DNA of 64,000 nucleotides from Ipomoea triloba (lineage: Eukaryota; Streptophyta; Magnoliopsida; Solanales; Convolvulaceae): NCBI RefSeq assembly GCF_003576645.1, contig NC_044922.1, positions 11,433,359 through 11,497,358 of the forward strand. The letters run 5' to 3'. Under the pieces are notes generated by a model. It was given only the letters and a program-made list of their open reading frames with translations, was not told the origin of the DNA and did no database searches. Below are positions 12,681-25,257 of this stretch, piece by piece; positions within the stretch are counted from its first letter, which is position 1, and the number at the start of each line of letters is the position of its first letter. A program made the translations under genes and the position numbers.

Positions 12681-12946
12681 GAATTTGTTTCTTGTATTTC
12701 CTAAGTCTTTAATCCTTTCCTTTTTTTCTCTGCCATCTGCAATGAATTTCTTTCATCAGTAGTAATTAGAAATATCATGAGCAGATCATATTACTTTGCA
12801 TATAGAAGTGAAGATGAACAAGGTAAAAGTTCTTTAGTGTATGGTGTCACAAATGCTAATATAGATACGTCAAACTTCGTCATTGAAAAAGGAAAGGTAT
12901 TTGCTTGTTTTCCTTCATTTTATGGCAATAGAGATCACATGAAGGT

Positions 12947-13240
12947 TGGTTGAATGGTTGGGCTTTGTGTTGGTGATCATTGGCCAAATGCTAACCCGTT
13001 GCCCTTGTAGGTCATGGGTTCAAGCCTTAAAAACCTCCCTAAAGATAGATCTTGCATGACCATACACAGAAGAGGCATTTTTATCTCCCTAAAGACTGAA
13101 CCAGCATCTCAAGATCATTCCAAGCATGCTCAGAAGACTGAACCAGCACCTCAAGCTTTTATCTCTCTTTTAGAGTTTGTTAGTGTATCAGGTTACTGCA
13201 TTTTTAATGTTATTATCATCATCATCATCATCTAGGTGTG
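12947..13240 (+). mobile_element. SINE-like element
   Basis: It starts GGTTGGTTGAATGGTTGGGC, a possible pol III A box, followed by GGTCATGGGTTCAAGCC, a B-box-like match ~75 bp later. It ends in a (ATC)n tail near 13215-13234. The middle contains two imperfect copies of AAGACTGAACCAGCA, 60 bp apart. No target duplication was confirmed. Confidence 0.45.
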
Positions 13241-13419
13241 GCTTTGGGGATGACCAGTTCTCATGACCATAGTGACATTTTCTATTGTTGAAGTTCAATA
13301 TAGTTGAAATTGCAACCTTTTATATTTATTCTTCTTTTTTTCCTGTTTTGGAACTGCTAATTGCTCTAATATGTATGTGTCTTTAAATACCAGATATGAT
13401 TCGCCGCTTTTTACAATTT

Positions 13420-13737
13420 TTTTTTTAATTAAAAGGAGATAAGGCGTCGGTTTTTTTTTTATCTATATCTTAAAACAATAAAACGAGATACAGCGTCGGT
13501 TTTTTGGAAAACCCGACGCCGTATCTCTATTTTAAAAAACACGACATACGATGTTGGTTTTGTGGAACAATCGACGTCGTATGTACTTATTTAAAAATTT
13601 AAAAAATATATATGACGTCGATTTTTTAAAGCCGACGTCGAATAATTTATTTATAACGTCTGTTGAGACTACGTTGGTAAAAAATCGACATCGTATGTCC
13701 AAAATAACCGACGTTAAAAGGTATTTTTGTAGTAGTG
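13420..13737 (-). mobile_element. CACTA (En/Spm) element end with subterminal repeats
   Basis: The right edge is GGTATTTTTGTAGTAGTG, the reverse complement of the classic CACTACTACAAAAATACC terminus. The ~300 bp inside carry many short direct and inverted motifs of the type GACGTCG, CGACGTCG and GCGTCGGTTTT, as in CACTA subterminal regions that bind transposase. I find no matching left terminus, so the element is truncated or its left end has decayed. Confidence 0.65.
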
Positions 13738-14380
13738 CCCACTCATGGTAAATAGTTAAATAATCATTTATGTTTATGTTTACAATATAAATTAAGGTTT
13801 ATTCACATAAATGAATTATTAGCATAAGGCGAGTGTGTTAGTCACCAAAGTGGTCCACTCAAGGTAATAGCTAAATAATTATTTATATTTACAAATGTTT
13901 ATTATACACATATATTTTCATCATTGAATGACACTAAAGGATTGATAAACATTTGTGATCATTAACACATGGTTCTAGCGGTCACCCAAAGGTGGATCAG
14001 ACATGTGATTAATGACAATTCAGGAGATTATGATTCTTGTTTTGTTAATATGTAGTGCATGTCCAAAGAGGGCATATGTATTAAATTTAAACTTGATGAA
14101 TAATCTCATTCAAGTATGTGTGAATGATACATGTCTGTAAATTGACATTGTATTTAAATTTGACCCAAAAGCGGATTTAAATACAAACTTAAGGTCTATA
14201 TATCATAGTCTAAATAAAGTTTTGTTAACTCAAAACAATTGATATGTGAGATAAAAGGTTACAGTGGACACTATTGTATCATGCTATAATGGTGACAGTT
14301 ATGATGTTAGTGATAATGGCAGCAAGTCTAAAAGTAAAAGAAGGGCAAGCATCCTATGAAGGTGCAAGGTGCGTTGAGAA
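13738..14380 (+). repeat. Decayed 5' part of the Copia element
   Basis: No open frame is present. A ~115-bp imperfect tandem duplication (CCACTCATGGTAAATAG at 13739, CCACTCAAGGTAATAG at 13856) starts it. The stretch probably represents degraded gag and leader of the downstream Copia element. No 5' LTR or primer-binding site is visible, so the element is 5' truncated. Confidence 0.4.
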
Positions 14381-17300
14381 AATGCAAAAATGCTATTTCT
14401 GTAACTAACCTAGGCACAAGAAGGCTGAATGCCTGAAGAAGATAGCTTGGATGGAAAGGAGAAGTTTACATTCAGTTTTAGTATGCTTTGAATTCAAATT
14501 GAGGTTCCTTCTAATACTTCGTGGTTAGACACTAGTGCTACAACACATGTTTCTAACATTATGCAAGTTTTCTGATGTTTCAACCTTTTCATGTGAACAA
14601 GATTAAACCTAGAATTAAAGGTATTGGAACTTACAGAATTAAGTTGGATACAAGCTTTTGCCTTGATCTTGAGAATTGTTTGTATGCTCCAGAATGTTCT
14701 AGAGCTCTTACTTCAGTATCTAGGTTTGACATATTGGTTTTTAACTTTAAGATTGGAAACATATGTTTTTCTTTGTATCAACAAAAAACCTTTTGAAATT
14801 TCGGTATTTTGTTGGATACTCTATATTGTTTCAATCTTAATGTAGACTTTATTAATTCCTTGTTTAATGTTATGAGTGAGGTTTGTGTTAAAAGAAGTGC
14901 ACCAAATGAATCCTTAGCTGATTTGTGGCATAAAAAGTTTAGTCATATATCCAAATAAAGGTTATTGAGACTTATTAAGGTTGAAATTTGGTCTCAATTA
15001 GATTTTATTGACTAGAATAATGCATGTGTCGATTGCATAAAGAGATAGCAAGTCAGGCATGTATCAAAATACTCAGCCACAAGAAGCTTAGGATTACTTG
15101 ATACATACAGATATCTATGGTTCTTTTGATGTTCTGTCTTAGAGTGGTGAGAAATAATTCATTACCTTCATTGATGATCATTCTGGGTATTGTTATATCT
15201 TCTTACTACATGAAAGATCTTAGTCTGTGGATGTCCTAGAGAAATTCATATTGGAAGTTGAGAGGCAGTTAGATAGAAAGGTAAAGACAATTAGATCATA
15301 TAGAGGTGGTGAGTCTTATAGGAAAACATCAGAAGTTGGGCAAATTCCTGGCCCATTTAAGAAACTCCTCGAATCTAAGGGGGCATTTATGCATAATACA
15401 CGATGCCAGGCACACCACAACAAAATGGTGTGGAAGAATGGCGAAATCGTACTTTTATGGAAATGGTTAGGAGTATGGTTAATAAACTGTATATTGCATG
15501 TTTCATTGCGAATGTATGTATTAAGGAAAACAACATACTTACTCAATAGGGTTCCTAATAAGGTTGTTTTTAAAACACCTTATGAACTATGGACAGGAAG
15601 GAAACCTAGTTTGAGGCATCTTTACATTTGGGACTGTCAAGCTAAAGTGATGATGTATAATTCACATGAAAATAAATTGGATTTCATAACCATTAGTGGT
15701 AATTTCATTGGATGTCCAAAAAGGTCTAAAGGATACAAGTTTTATTATCCTAATCATAGTACGAGGATTATTGAGTCTGGTAATGCTCGCTTCATTGAAA
15801 ATAGCAAAGTCCATGGGAGTGTGGGAGCTCATAATGTTTAGATTAAGGAGTCATTGATGGATTCATGTTCATCAAGTGATCCTTTCCCTGCTGTAGTTCC
15901 TATTGCTACAAGTGCAGCCTTATGGAAATACTTTGGAACAACAACAACTAGATGCTCTAATTCCACATGAGGAAGCTATTGTAAGTGAAGATGAGGTTGA
16001 AACTCAAGTTGATGATCAAGTGCAAACTCAACAGGAAATGGCATTAAGGAGATCTACTAGATAGAAAAGATCAGCCATTTCTAATGTAGTGACTACATTG
16101 TTTATGCACTTGAGCATGAAAGTGACTTGAGCATTGATAATGATCCAATCTCATTTATCCAAGCCATACAGGGTAATAATTCTCATTTTGGTTATAAAGA
16201 GACTTTCTCTCTAGTTTCTAAAAAAGACTCTTTGAGAATTATTTTGGCTTTGGTGGCCCATTTTGATCTTGAGCTCCACCAAATAGATGTTAAAATTGCC
16301 TTTCTGAATGGTGAATTAGAAGAGGAAGTGTACATGGATTAGCCGCAAGGCTTCATGGCCACAAGAAAGGAAAATCTAGTATGTAGATTGAAGAAGTCGA
16401 GATATGGATTAAAATAGGCTTCCAGACAATGGTACTTGAAATTCAAAATTGTATTGTCATTTGGTTTTGTAGAGATCACTATTGCTAGGTGTATCTACAT
16501 AAAGGTTAATGGAAGCAAGTTTGTAATCCTGGTATTATATGTTGACGACATTCTTCTTGATGCTAATAATAAAGGGATAATGCGTGATATTAAGGAATAT
16601 CTTTCTAAAAACTTTGAAATGAAAGATAAGGGTGAGACTTCATTTGTGATTGTAATAGAAATATTCCATGATAGATCACAAGGGATTTTAGGTTTATCCC
16701 AGAAGGCTTACATTAACAAAGTTTTAGAAAGATATAAACTAGAAAACTGCTAAGAAGGTCCTATGATACTTACAAGGCACTAAGGACCACATGCTCACAT
16801 ATAGAAGGAAGAATAACCTGGAGGTTGTAGGTTATTCAGACTCAGACTATGACAGATGTTTGAGTAACAGAAACTCCACATTCGAACATATTTTCCTACT
16901 TGCTGGTAAAGCAATATCTTGGAAAAGTGTGAAGGAGTATGTCATTGCTCTTTCCACTATGGAGGCAGAAATTGTAGCATGCATTGAGGCTACAGATTCA
17001 AATCATCATGGTTGCGCAATTTCTTTTCTGGTTTGGGCATTGTCGACACTATAGCCAAACCAATGAGGATTCATTGTGATAATGCGGTAACTGTATTCTT
17101 CTCAAAGAATGACAAATATTAGGGGTAGGCATTTCGGTCTTCGGTTCGATTTTTCGGTGTTTTGGTTTTAAAAAAAAAAAATTAAACCATTCGGTTTAAC
17201 ATTAGAGTTCGGTTTGAAACGGTTCGGTTTCAATTCAGACTTAATTAGGTTCGGTTTACGGTCCCAAATTTCAACATTTCCTAGGCGACAAGGTGGTCGA

Positions 17301-17523
17301 GGGGGGGGGGGCACCACGTAACGGGGCGCCGTAATAACTAATTAACTATGCATGAATTGAAACATCACATAACCCAAATCCAAAGTCTAATATCTAAATA
17401 TTAAATACCAACATAACAAATTAACAATTCAAACAAATTAAAATAAAAACTAAAACTGAAAGTAAAATTTCAAAACTGAAATTTCTTACTGGAATGAATT
17501 TGGAAATTCATTCTAGTTTTGGA

Positions 17524-17585
<62 letters not shown>

Positions 17586-18506
17586 TATAAAAATATATAC
17601 ATTTATTTATATATTAATTATATATAATATATACTTATATTTAATTAAAAAAATTGTTCGGTTTTTCAGTTCGGTTAAAACCTGAACCAAACCGAATCGA
17701 ACCGAAAAATTGAACGATTTTTTAATTAAATATAAATATATATTATATATAATTAATATATATATATATATATATTTCCAAACTGGAATGAATTCCAAAT
17801 TCATTCTAGTTTACTAAACTGGAATGAATTTCCATTCCAGTTTACTGGATTGAATTTCCAGTGAAAATCATTCCAATTTTGAAATTTTAATTTCAGTTTT
17901 ATTTTTTATTTTAATTTGTTTGAATTGTTAATTTTTTATGTTGGTATTTAATATTTAAATATACTTTGGATTTGGGTTATGTAATGTTTCATGCATAGTT
18001 ATTACAGCGACCAGTTACGTCGCGACACCCCCCGACCGCCTTGTCGCCTAGGAAATGTTGAAATTCGGGAGTCGTAAACCGAACCGAACACCGAACCGAA
18101 CTAAATCTGAACTGAAACCAAACTGCTTCAAACTGAACTGAAACTGAACCGAACTCTTATGTTAAACTGAATGGTTTAATTTTTTTTTAAAACCGAAAAA
18201 CCGAAACCGAAAAAAATGAACCAAAGATCGAAACGCCCACCCCTACTAAAACATGAACCGATCAGTTTTTCGGTTCGGTTTAAAATCAAGCCGAACGTCT
18301 TTGGTTTTGTAACCTGAACCGTTTTGCCCAGCCCTAACAGATATAATAGAGGTACCAAGTACATGGATTTGAAATTTCTGTCTGTTAAGGAGAAGGTACA
18401 AAATCAAAAAAGAGTATCAATAGTGCATTTTTTGCACCAATCTTGTGATCGCGAATCCGTTGACCAAGGGATTGGCGCCCAAAACCTTCATTGGCCATGT
18501 TGGTAG
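14380..18506 (+). pseudogene. Ty1/Copia gag-pol remnant
   Basis: Order of remnants: a CCHC zinc knuckle near 14390-14440 (CYFCN, stop, PRHKKAEC); a protease active-site block WLDTSATTHVSN near 14523-14560; GAG-pre-integrase and integrase (15010-15841, with GESYRK, TYLLNRVPNKVVFKTPYE and LWTGRKPSLRHLYIWDC); and reverse transcriptase 16127-16753, including LHQIDVKIAFLNGELEEEVY and the catalytic LYVDDI box. RNase H follows (16791-17054, GYSDSDYDRC, SWKSVKEYVIALSTMEAE). The terminal RNase H/C-terminal part resumes at ~18340 (GTKYMDLKFLSVKEKVQ) after an inserted hAT foldback. Many stops and frameshifts (for example 16340, 16413, 16751) show a long-dead copy. Integrase before reverse transcriptase is the Copia order. 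Confidence 0.92.
17120..18336. mobile_element. Non-autonomous hAT foldback, 1,217 bp
   Basis: The ends are TAGGGGTAGGCA and (reverse complement) TAGGGCTGGGCA. The element is flanked by 8-bp duplications ACAAATAT (17112-17119) and ACAGATAT (18337-18344), one mismatch apart, that split the Copia RNase H coding sequence. Internally, 17121-18245 is a huge imperfect palindrome centred near 17680, with AT-dinucleotide runs and GGTTCGG-rich arms. The last ~90 bp fall outside the palindrome. There is no transposase, so movement would depend on a hAT enzyme supplied elsewhere. Confidence 0.88.
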
Positions 18507-18917
18507 AATGGGCATATTGGTAAAGTCCTTGTATAACGGTTAATCTTGCCATACATGTATGGATTTATGTTTGATTAGCACATTGGGTTGTTGATACTCT
18601 TAGATATCTATTCATGTTTTGACTTTGTTACTGTTGATGTTGATCACTTATTTATGCATAATTCAAAAGTGATAACATTGGTCTTATTTAATTCAGACAT
18701 AAGGAATAAGGTTATTTCGGATTTGACCTTATTATTATGGTTCGAATTCTTATTAACTGTGATACATGGAAGAGAGCAGGATGCTATGTCAGGCCTGTAA
18801 CCGCCACAATTCAATTAGTAAAGTTCGATGAGGTTGTGACTTCTACTTACTCATATTAAGTGAGCTCAAATTAAGGATTGAAAATGTAAGTCACGCTTAT
18901 ATGAATCAAGTGGGAGA
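18507..18917 (+). repeat. Copia 3' untranslated region and polypurine tract
   Basis: Noncoding stretch between the end of the pol remnant and the 3' LTR. It ends in AAGTGGGAGATTT at about 18909-18920, which matches the polypurine tract usually found just before a Copia 3' LTR. Confidence 0.6.
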
Positions 18918-19506
18918 TTTTTAGAAATAATTTATTCTTAACGTTCATTCATATAATAAAGGTGTTATGCTTGTATGAATCAAGTGGAAGACGGTTAGAA
19001 TTCTATAAGGGACTCACATTGATGATTAGTGATGTATAAAGATGAAATTACTGGGTGAAATTCCCTCCCTCTCATTCTATTAAAATTTAAGTCTATAAGC
19101 TTTAAAAGATGTATAATGAAAAAAGGTTATGGGTTTCCTAAAAGGAGGTTTCACATTCCTAAAGGGATTTTTATTCCTAAAATGAGATTTCTCATTCCTC
19201 TTGAAAGAGGTTCTCATCACATCTATAAATACCCAGGAAAACTCTAGGGATCATTAGATTTTAGACTCTAAGTTTTCTAGTCTCCATATCATCAGGAGTG
19301 AAACATTCTTGATTATTCAGGTTAGATTAGATCTCCAATGGAATCAAGTAAGTCTTTATCTTTATTCTTGTTTTAATTAAAAATCCATAATCATGAGCAT
19401 TGTTGAGTTGATTAATTTGATTTACCTGCGATTCATTGTTATTTGTGATTTTGTGCTTCCGCATTCTAGACTTCTAGTTATAAGCGCTTAGAGGATTTTA
19501 TTAACA
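18918..19506 (+). mobile_element. 3' LTR of the Copia element
   Basis: It begins TTTTAGAAATAATT, a degraded TGTTAGAAATAATT, directly after the polypurine tract, and ends TTTTATTAACA. A TATA-like CTATAAATACCC lies at about 19222. Length is ~590 bp. The matching 5' LTR is missing. Confidence 0.7.
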
Positions 19507-19700
19507 ATAGCAAGAAAGCCACCATAGGCTGATCGGGAGATACACCCATATGTTTTGGGTGGCAGACCGCGAACTCAGCGACGGAGGAGGCGGTGTAATC
19601 GGCGCTGCTCCCTATAGCGCTTATCCATTTCTTTCCAATTGCGTTTGCTGCGTTATATATGCCAATTCTCCGGTATGCATGTATTCCATTCTCTAGAACA
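19507..19700. other. GC-rich unassigned segment
   Basis: Its composition is richer in GC than the flanks. The minus strand is open across it, reading for example GKKWISAIGSSADYTASS, but I recognise no family and see no clear start or splice context. It could be a host-gene fragment or chance. Confidence 0.25.
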
Positions 19701-19829
19701 TATTTTTCATCACGTACTTGAATTCAAATCTTTGTCAATATTATTATGGTAATCTTTATGGTTTACGCTTTCCTTAGAATGACTACCATTTATTAATTGT
19801 AATATTTGATATATCTTCTCCCAGAAGGT

Positions 19830-20005
19830 TGAATCCCGGCTGGACAAATCATCTGGGAGAATGTAAGTCATGGTAACTCAACTGAACACAGAGGCTAGAC
19901 CCCACTTTGAATACCCCACTTTGAGAGGTTGCTCCCACACTGTTACTGGTGAGACTCGATCCCTGGTCTCTTCTCCTAAACTTCACCCCTATTAATTTCA
20001 TATTT
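19830..20005 (-). mobile_element. SINE-like repeat
   Basis: On the minus strand it holds a B-box-like GGGATCGAGTCTC, then CAACCTCTCAAAGTGGGG and CATGACTTACATTCTCCCAG. Related sequence (ATCTGGGAGGTAAATCATGA, CACTTTGAGAGGTTG) recurs at 62756-62920, so this is a dispersed family. It also contains a short internal duplication of CCCCACTTTGA. Confidence 0.45.
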
Positions 20006-21425
20006 GTAAAATTTCATGAGAAAAAGGCAAACAAGAACACAAAGAAACAAAACCCTTCTATTTTCGGTTTGTGCAAACATTATTTATGTGATGCACACAC
20101 CTATTTAGAACCCTTATATGCTCAATGTGTGTAGTCGCAGTTTCGCAGTAATGCAGTCGCTCAAAGGTGATCTAGCTTTTTTCTCATAAGCATTGCGCTG
20201 AGACTTGATTCAAAATCAAAGGAAATAAGTAAAACCATGAACTCAATCTTCTGTTCCCCTCCCCCCTCCCCTTTTAATCCCCATCCATAAATCAAGTGAT
20301 GATATGTATGTGTGTATTTATATCCATTTATCTTGTTAAATGTCATTGACTGTAGCTAAAATTTAGGATTTTACAAGAAACGTATCATAAGGATGGAGTT
20401 TAGATCAGAGTGCCTTTTTTTTTTCTTGACTTGAAAGGATGAGTATACCCCTGGCTTGGACGAATAGTCGAAGAGTTAACGGAAAATGTAACAGATGACT
20501 ATTTTAGGTAAAGTTTTAGTTGTTTAAGGATTAAATCAAGTAAAAAATTAAACATGGGACTTTTACGTGAAAATTTGAATAGTCAAGGGACCCTAGTTGG
20601 TATAATCTCTAAAAATTATGTTGGTGTAATAATGTTCATTAATAATTTGTACATTTTGATTTATTTCCTTGTACAATAATAAGGCATTTCCAAAATTATC
20701 ATATTTCCCTTTTTACTTTTTCATTTATGTACAATCTTTATTCTTTAGTAGTGGAATATATTATGTTTTTATATTATTATCATAAATAATTAAATTAATG
20801 TAAACAAAATGGAACTCATGTGTTTTTTCTTTATTTTCTATTTTTTTATATTCTTTTTGCAACTATTATCATCTCTGTGGTAAGAATTAAATTATACGGA
20901 GTAATAATATTTACTTAATTTTATTTGTTTCTTTCTACTATTAAAAAAATTAAAGCTATTATTTTTTGAATCTTCATTCTAAAAGAATATGAATGTCAAA
21001 CTATAATTATTCTAAGAATACACATTGTCTTCTATTTATTTAAACAAAACCTTATTTGTTACGATGTAGCACAAATTTTAATTTCTTATTCCAAATCTAC
21101 TATATATTAGACAAAATTTATTTCTACTTTAAAATTTAAATGCAAAAATTTCTCTATCTAATCAAATCTTATTAGAAGAAAATTAATATTTTAATGTCCA
21201 AAACGAAAATTAAAATGAGTAAATATTAATATATATGGAGAAATCATATGAGACAACCTCCCAGGAGAAAACTAAGAATCAATCTCAGTCTTACATCTTA
21301 AAAAATTACACGATTTTAATGAAATTTTAAAACAATGCAACATTTTTGTAATCTTCATCAACTTTATTGTGCAACTTTTAACACTATACAATACACTTCT
21401 CAAGATTATCTAGAAATGCACATTG
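20006..21425. other. AT-rich intergenic DNA, nothing recognised
   Basis: No convincing gene, RNA or element boundary is visible. There are homopolymer runs of T near 20415 and generally AT-rich single-copy-looking sequence. Confidence 0.6.
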
Positions 21426-22134
21426 TGTCACTAGTACAAAACAGGTTATTTGCGTCTGTTGAAATGCAAAACGCGTCTCTTTTACAACTGGTGCATTACG
21501 CTGAAAGTATGGACTTTAGGCGTCTTTTCTTAACAGTTGCCTAAAGCTGATTATAGGCGTTTGTTCTTTGACAAAAACAGGCGCCTATAATATAATGAAA
21601 AATTAAAAAAAAATAAGAAAAGGCGTATGTTTATGACGCCTATTCTTATTTTTTTTAAAGAAAAAAAAAAAAAAAGCAGTTCTACTACTCCAGTAGATTC
21701 TCTTTTAATCATATTCAAAATAATCGATTTTCTTTTAAACATATTCAAAATAATCTAATTTAATCATCCACAATAATCAATTCATTCTATCTATCAAATA
21801 ATATATATCCTAATCATCCATAACAATCCATCAATTCTCCTATAGTTACACAATCAGAGTGGATAAACTTGAGAGTGCTTCCCCAAGTGCTTCTTTCATC
21901 ATGGGAGGATAAATCATATTATTCTCACCCTGCTTAGAGTCTTGGCCAGAGTGGATAAGTGATTCCGAAGTCCTTCGGATTCAATATTCTGCATATAAAA
22001 ATAGAGGCATATATATCACCAATACCCTTTCCTTAGGAAAAATGTATTATATAATTTATTAAAAAAATGACCAGCACTTAAAGTATGACAAAGCCACAGC
22101 AATAGGAATTACTGGTAGAAAGAGAAAAGTATAC

Positions 22135-22560
22135 CTGCTTTCCAAAAAATACAGCACCCTTAATATGATCAGCTTTCATGGCTATGAGGTTGTGTTTTAC
22201 AGCTTCCACAGAAATCTTCTCAACAACAAAGTCAAAGAAAGAGATCATTTTAGATAGGATATCAATCTGTATTGTTTGATACACCTGAGATACCTGAAGA
22301 TACAAAATCAAGGAAACAAGCAGCTTTCAATTTCCAAAATACACAAGTCAAAGCGCTTACAATGGAGTGTCCTACGGATAACAGAGGGTGTGCACCTGCT
22401 GCAGCAACCTTAAAGTTTCAAGCATTTCCAAGGCAGGAACATACTGGGACAGATGAAGCTGAGGGCACCTTACCTCCAAGTTTGGAGATTTTGCTCAACA
22501 AAGGTTGTACTTTCATAAAGATCTTTCACCTCTTGTGTGACACATGCCATTACACCTTTG
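22135..22560 (-). pseudogene. Captured eIF3a (TIF3A) exon pair
   Basis: Exon 22135-22293 (minus) is 53 intact codons, VSQVYQTIQIDILSKM... through KHNLIAMKADHIKGAV. It is bounded by TTCAG before and GTATAC after, and matches the plant eIF3 subunit A PCI-region sequence. The upstream exon, 22396 to about 22560, encodes VMACVTQEVKDLY, then after an internal deletion VQPLLSKISKLGGK in another frame, then YVPALEMLETLRLLQQ. The intron between them (22294-22395) is kept, so capture was from genomic DNA. eIF3a is the scaffold of the translation initiation factor eIF3; this fragment is a few percent of the protein. The small deletions make the upstream exon non-coding in one frame. Confidence 0.88.
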
Positions 22561-24774
22561 GATACCTACACAACATAACCAGAACCATAGAAAAAAAAAC
22601 CATAAAATTCAGTGTTTAAAATATGATACTGAATTTTTCCTTAAGATATATTGCCTCACAATTAATGACTCATGGCATATGTCCAAATTATTTTTTTTTA
22701 AGCCAAGAGCGCATTGTAGAGGTCAAAATTGCATAAGTAGCTTACCAACTCTGACAGAAGTGAGATGCCCGGGAAAGTTGAAAAATAGAGAAAATAGAAA
22801 CCATCAGTTAATAGAAAATGCACATCATGTTCATAAGAAGTGCATAGCCATATAAGAGGTAAAACTTAAATTACCAGTAGGCATCTCTAAAAATGTTTTA
22901 ATAAACTGCAACAAGTACTAGCTCTCTCATCCTTGTTTTAATAATAAAGCAGCTAAAAGAATAGTATCCCAAGGTTCAAAAGCATTATACATAAATCCTA
23001 CACATACATGCAAGTAAAATATCAATATCTAAAGCTTAAGCAATTCTAAAAGGGAAACTACTAGAACAAATGCCAAGGGTCACTAATATGTCTTGTTAAG
23101 ATGCCATATTGATGTGAGAGCATGATTTAGCTACAATAAACAAGAAATTCATTTAGTGTTATCCAATGAACTTATGAACATTGAATAAGAAATTCATTCA
23201 GCTAGAATAAACAAGAAATTCATTCAGCTACAAAGACATGTACGGAGTATAATTTATGAACATTGAATCAGTGACAAGAAGGTGCTCCATCTAGCCTAAA
23301 CCAATCAAAGTTACCTTCTATATATGTCTCCGCCGAGCTAAATATTTAAGCATCCTCTGCAGGCATGTAGTATGTATATATTTGCATTATTAAATAGATT
23401 ATTATCATTAATATAATGCTCTTAGGCAGAAGGAAAATGCCAACATCCAAAACAACAGTCTATACAGAACCTAGTGAAAATAAAAATAAAATAAAACTTA
23501 AAAAGATAAAATGTAAACATATAGATCAGATCAGAACTTCTGTGCAACTCTTTATGGTTTGTTTAAGCAGATACTAAGTATAAGTGCATTGGTTCTTTGC
23601 AATGTTAACTAATAAGACTGCAGAACCAGATCTAAGCATGCATCACCACCATAGAGAATTCTAAAGCATATTTTAACTAATAATCTGTAGTATATATCAA
23701 TTCTGTCAAAAAAATATCTAAAAGCTCTGTTTATCACAAACACATCAAATATAGTGATTCACTGATTCTCATTAATGAATTGCCAAACTTTATGATCTCA
23801 TACATGCATATTAACTTCCAATCCAGCATTTCTATTAACATATAGCAGTAAGTTCATAAGCTAGAGTTAGAGTGCATAAAACAACTTTAACTTTGGCACA
23901 AATGCATTCAATATATTATAATTAGACGCAAAAGCATAAAACTTTGCCCCAAGAGTGAACACAAATGAAATTGTCTAAACCATACTTTCATAGTCAATAA
24001 AAAGCCAAATTGGAACTAGAGGTAGATGCTTATACCTGACCGGCTTTAGAAGACATGATAGCAATTGACCTCCTCAATTGAGATATCTGAGAGTAAAGAT
24101 AAACTACTCAAAGATATCTGCATTGTAATAGAGTTAGTAGTATTCAAAAAAAAAAAAAAAAAAAAAAAGATAAACTACTCAAAGATCAAAAGCAATCTAA
24201 GAAGTTCAAAAGCAATAAAAGTATAAACCTATTGCACGATACAGATCAAGTAATCTATACATAAATAATAATAATAATAATAATAATACTCCGTAATAAT
24301 AATTAAGTTCAATACACAAAAGATGCCATACTTCTAATATTCTTCACCTTCTATTTGCATTATAGTCGTTCTTCCCCAAATTACAAATAAAATTTCCATT
24401 TAATTTTGTTTGCATAGGCAAGAGCATTAGATGGCATGAGACAGTACTACTGTATAAGATTGACTATCCTTACATGGCACAAAAGAGAGTTTCCTTTATC
24501 AAATTGTCTGAACCTTTGACTTATAAACAGTCTTTTCCTAAAGAGTAAAGCATTAAAACCATGTTTAATACAAAGTATATAACAGATTACATAGTACAGA
24601 TAAATGTAAACAGGCAACAAGATCCAGCATTTAAGGCTTCTGATATCCATACCTTTTCCAATCCTCCTTCTGAAATTTTAGTGCAATAGCTTTGGTTAGA
24701 TCCAAAAATTCACCCAAATCAATCTGTAGTGAAAGGCTATGAATTGTAAGATTGAAACACAATTGCAATTTTAC

Positions 24775-25023
24775 ATCAGCATAGATAGATCCCAAAATAT
24801 TCAGAAGATTAACCCTGTTGCTTATGGTTGTTCGCAAGAACTAATCTTAGTGCCTTAGAGAAAGAGATTCAATAACTAGCTATCAAACAGGACACATGAA
24901 AAGGATTTGAAGTATGAACTCACATTTCGTCTCCTTTACCCCATAATATAACTCCAAAGATAAAGCCAATAGTTATTGCCACGAACAACCGGACAACCTT
25001 TGGGATCTTCACTCCATCTGCCA
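24775..25023 (-). pseudogene. Captured ABCG/PDR transporter exons
   Basis: The minus-strand exon 24924-25023 encodes VVRLFVAITIGFIFGVILWG then KGDEM, a hydrophobic helix matching the first C-terminal ABC2 membrane-domain helix of pleiotropic-drug-resistance ABCG transporters. It starts after TTGCAG and ends at a GTGAGT donor. The next block, about 24775-24815, reads VNLLNILGSIYADV, which matches the family's conserved DLLNLLGSIYAAV that follows that helix. Intact family members are plasma-membrane exporters of ~1,400 residues, so only a tiny piece is present. I am fairly confident of the family and cannot name the member. Confidence 0.65.
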
Positions 25024-25257
25024 CTGCAATTTGAAGACAACACTTTCAAACCCGAGTAAGGATTAAGCATAGAGCCACATAATACCAGCAAAGAATAATA
25101 ACAAAAATAAAAGAGTACCTTGAGGTCAAGAAAAGGAAGAAGAAACTAGAAATGTAAAATGAAAATGATAACTCTAAAAAGAAAAACAACACAGCAGAGC
25201 CAAACCACAAGCTAACATGGAATTAAGGAATACCATAAAAGAAGAATAACAAAGTTA

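Noticed and set aside
17494..17804. Small frames in the hAT foldback
   Set aside because: They translate the (TA)n core and mirror each other on both strands.
19507..19700. Host exon on the minus strand
   Set aside because: It is open and GC-richer than the flanks, but no family was recognised and no splice or start signals are convincing. It is kept only as an unassigned segment.
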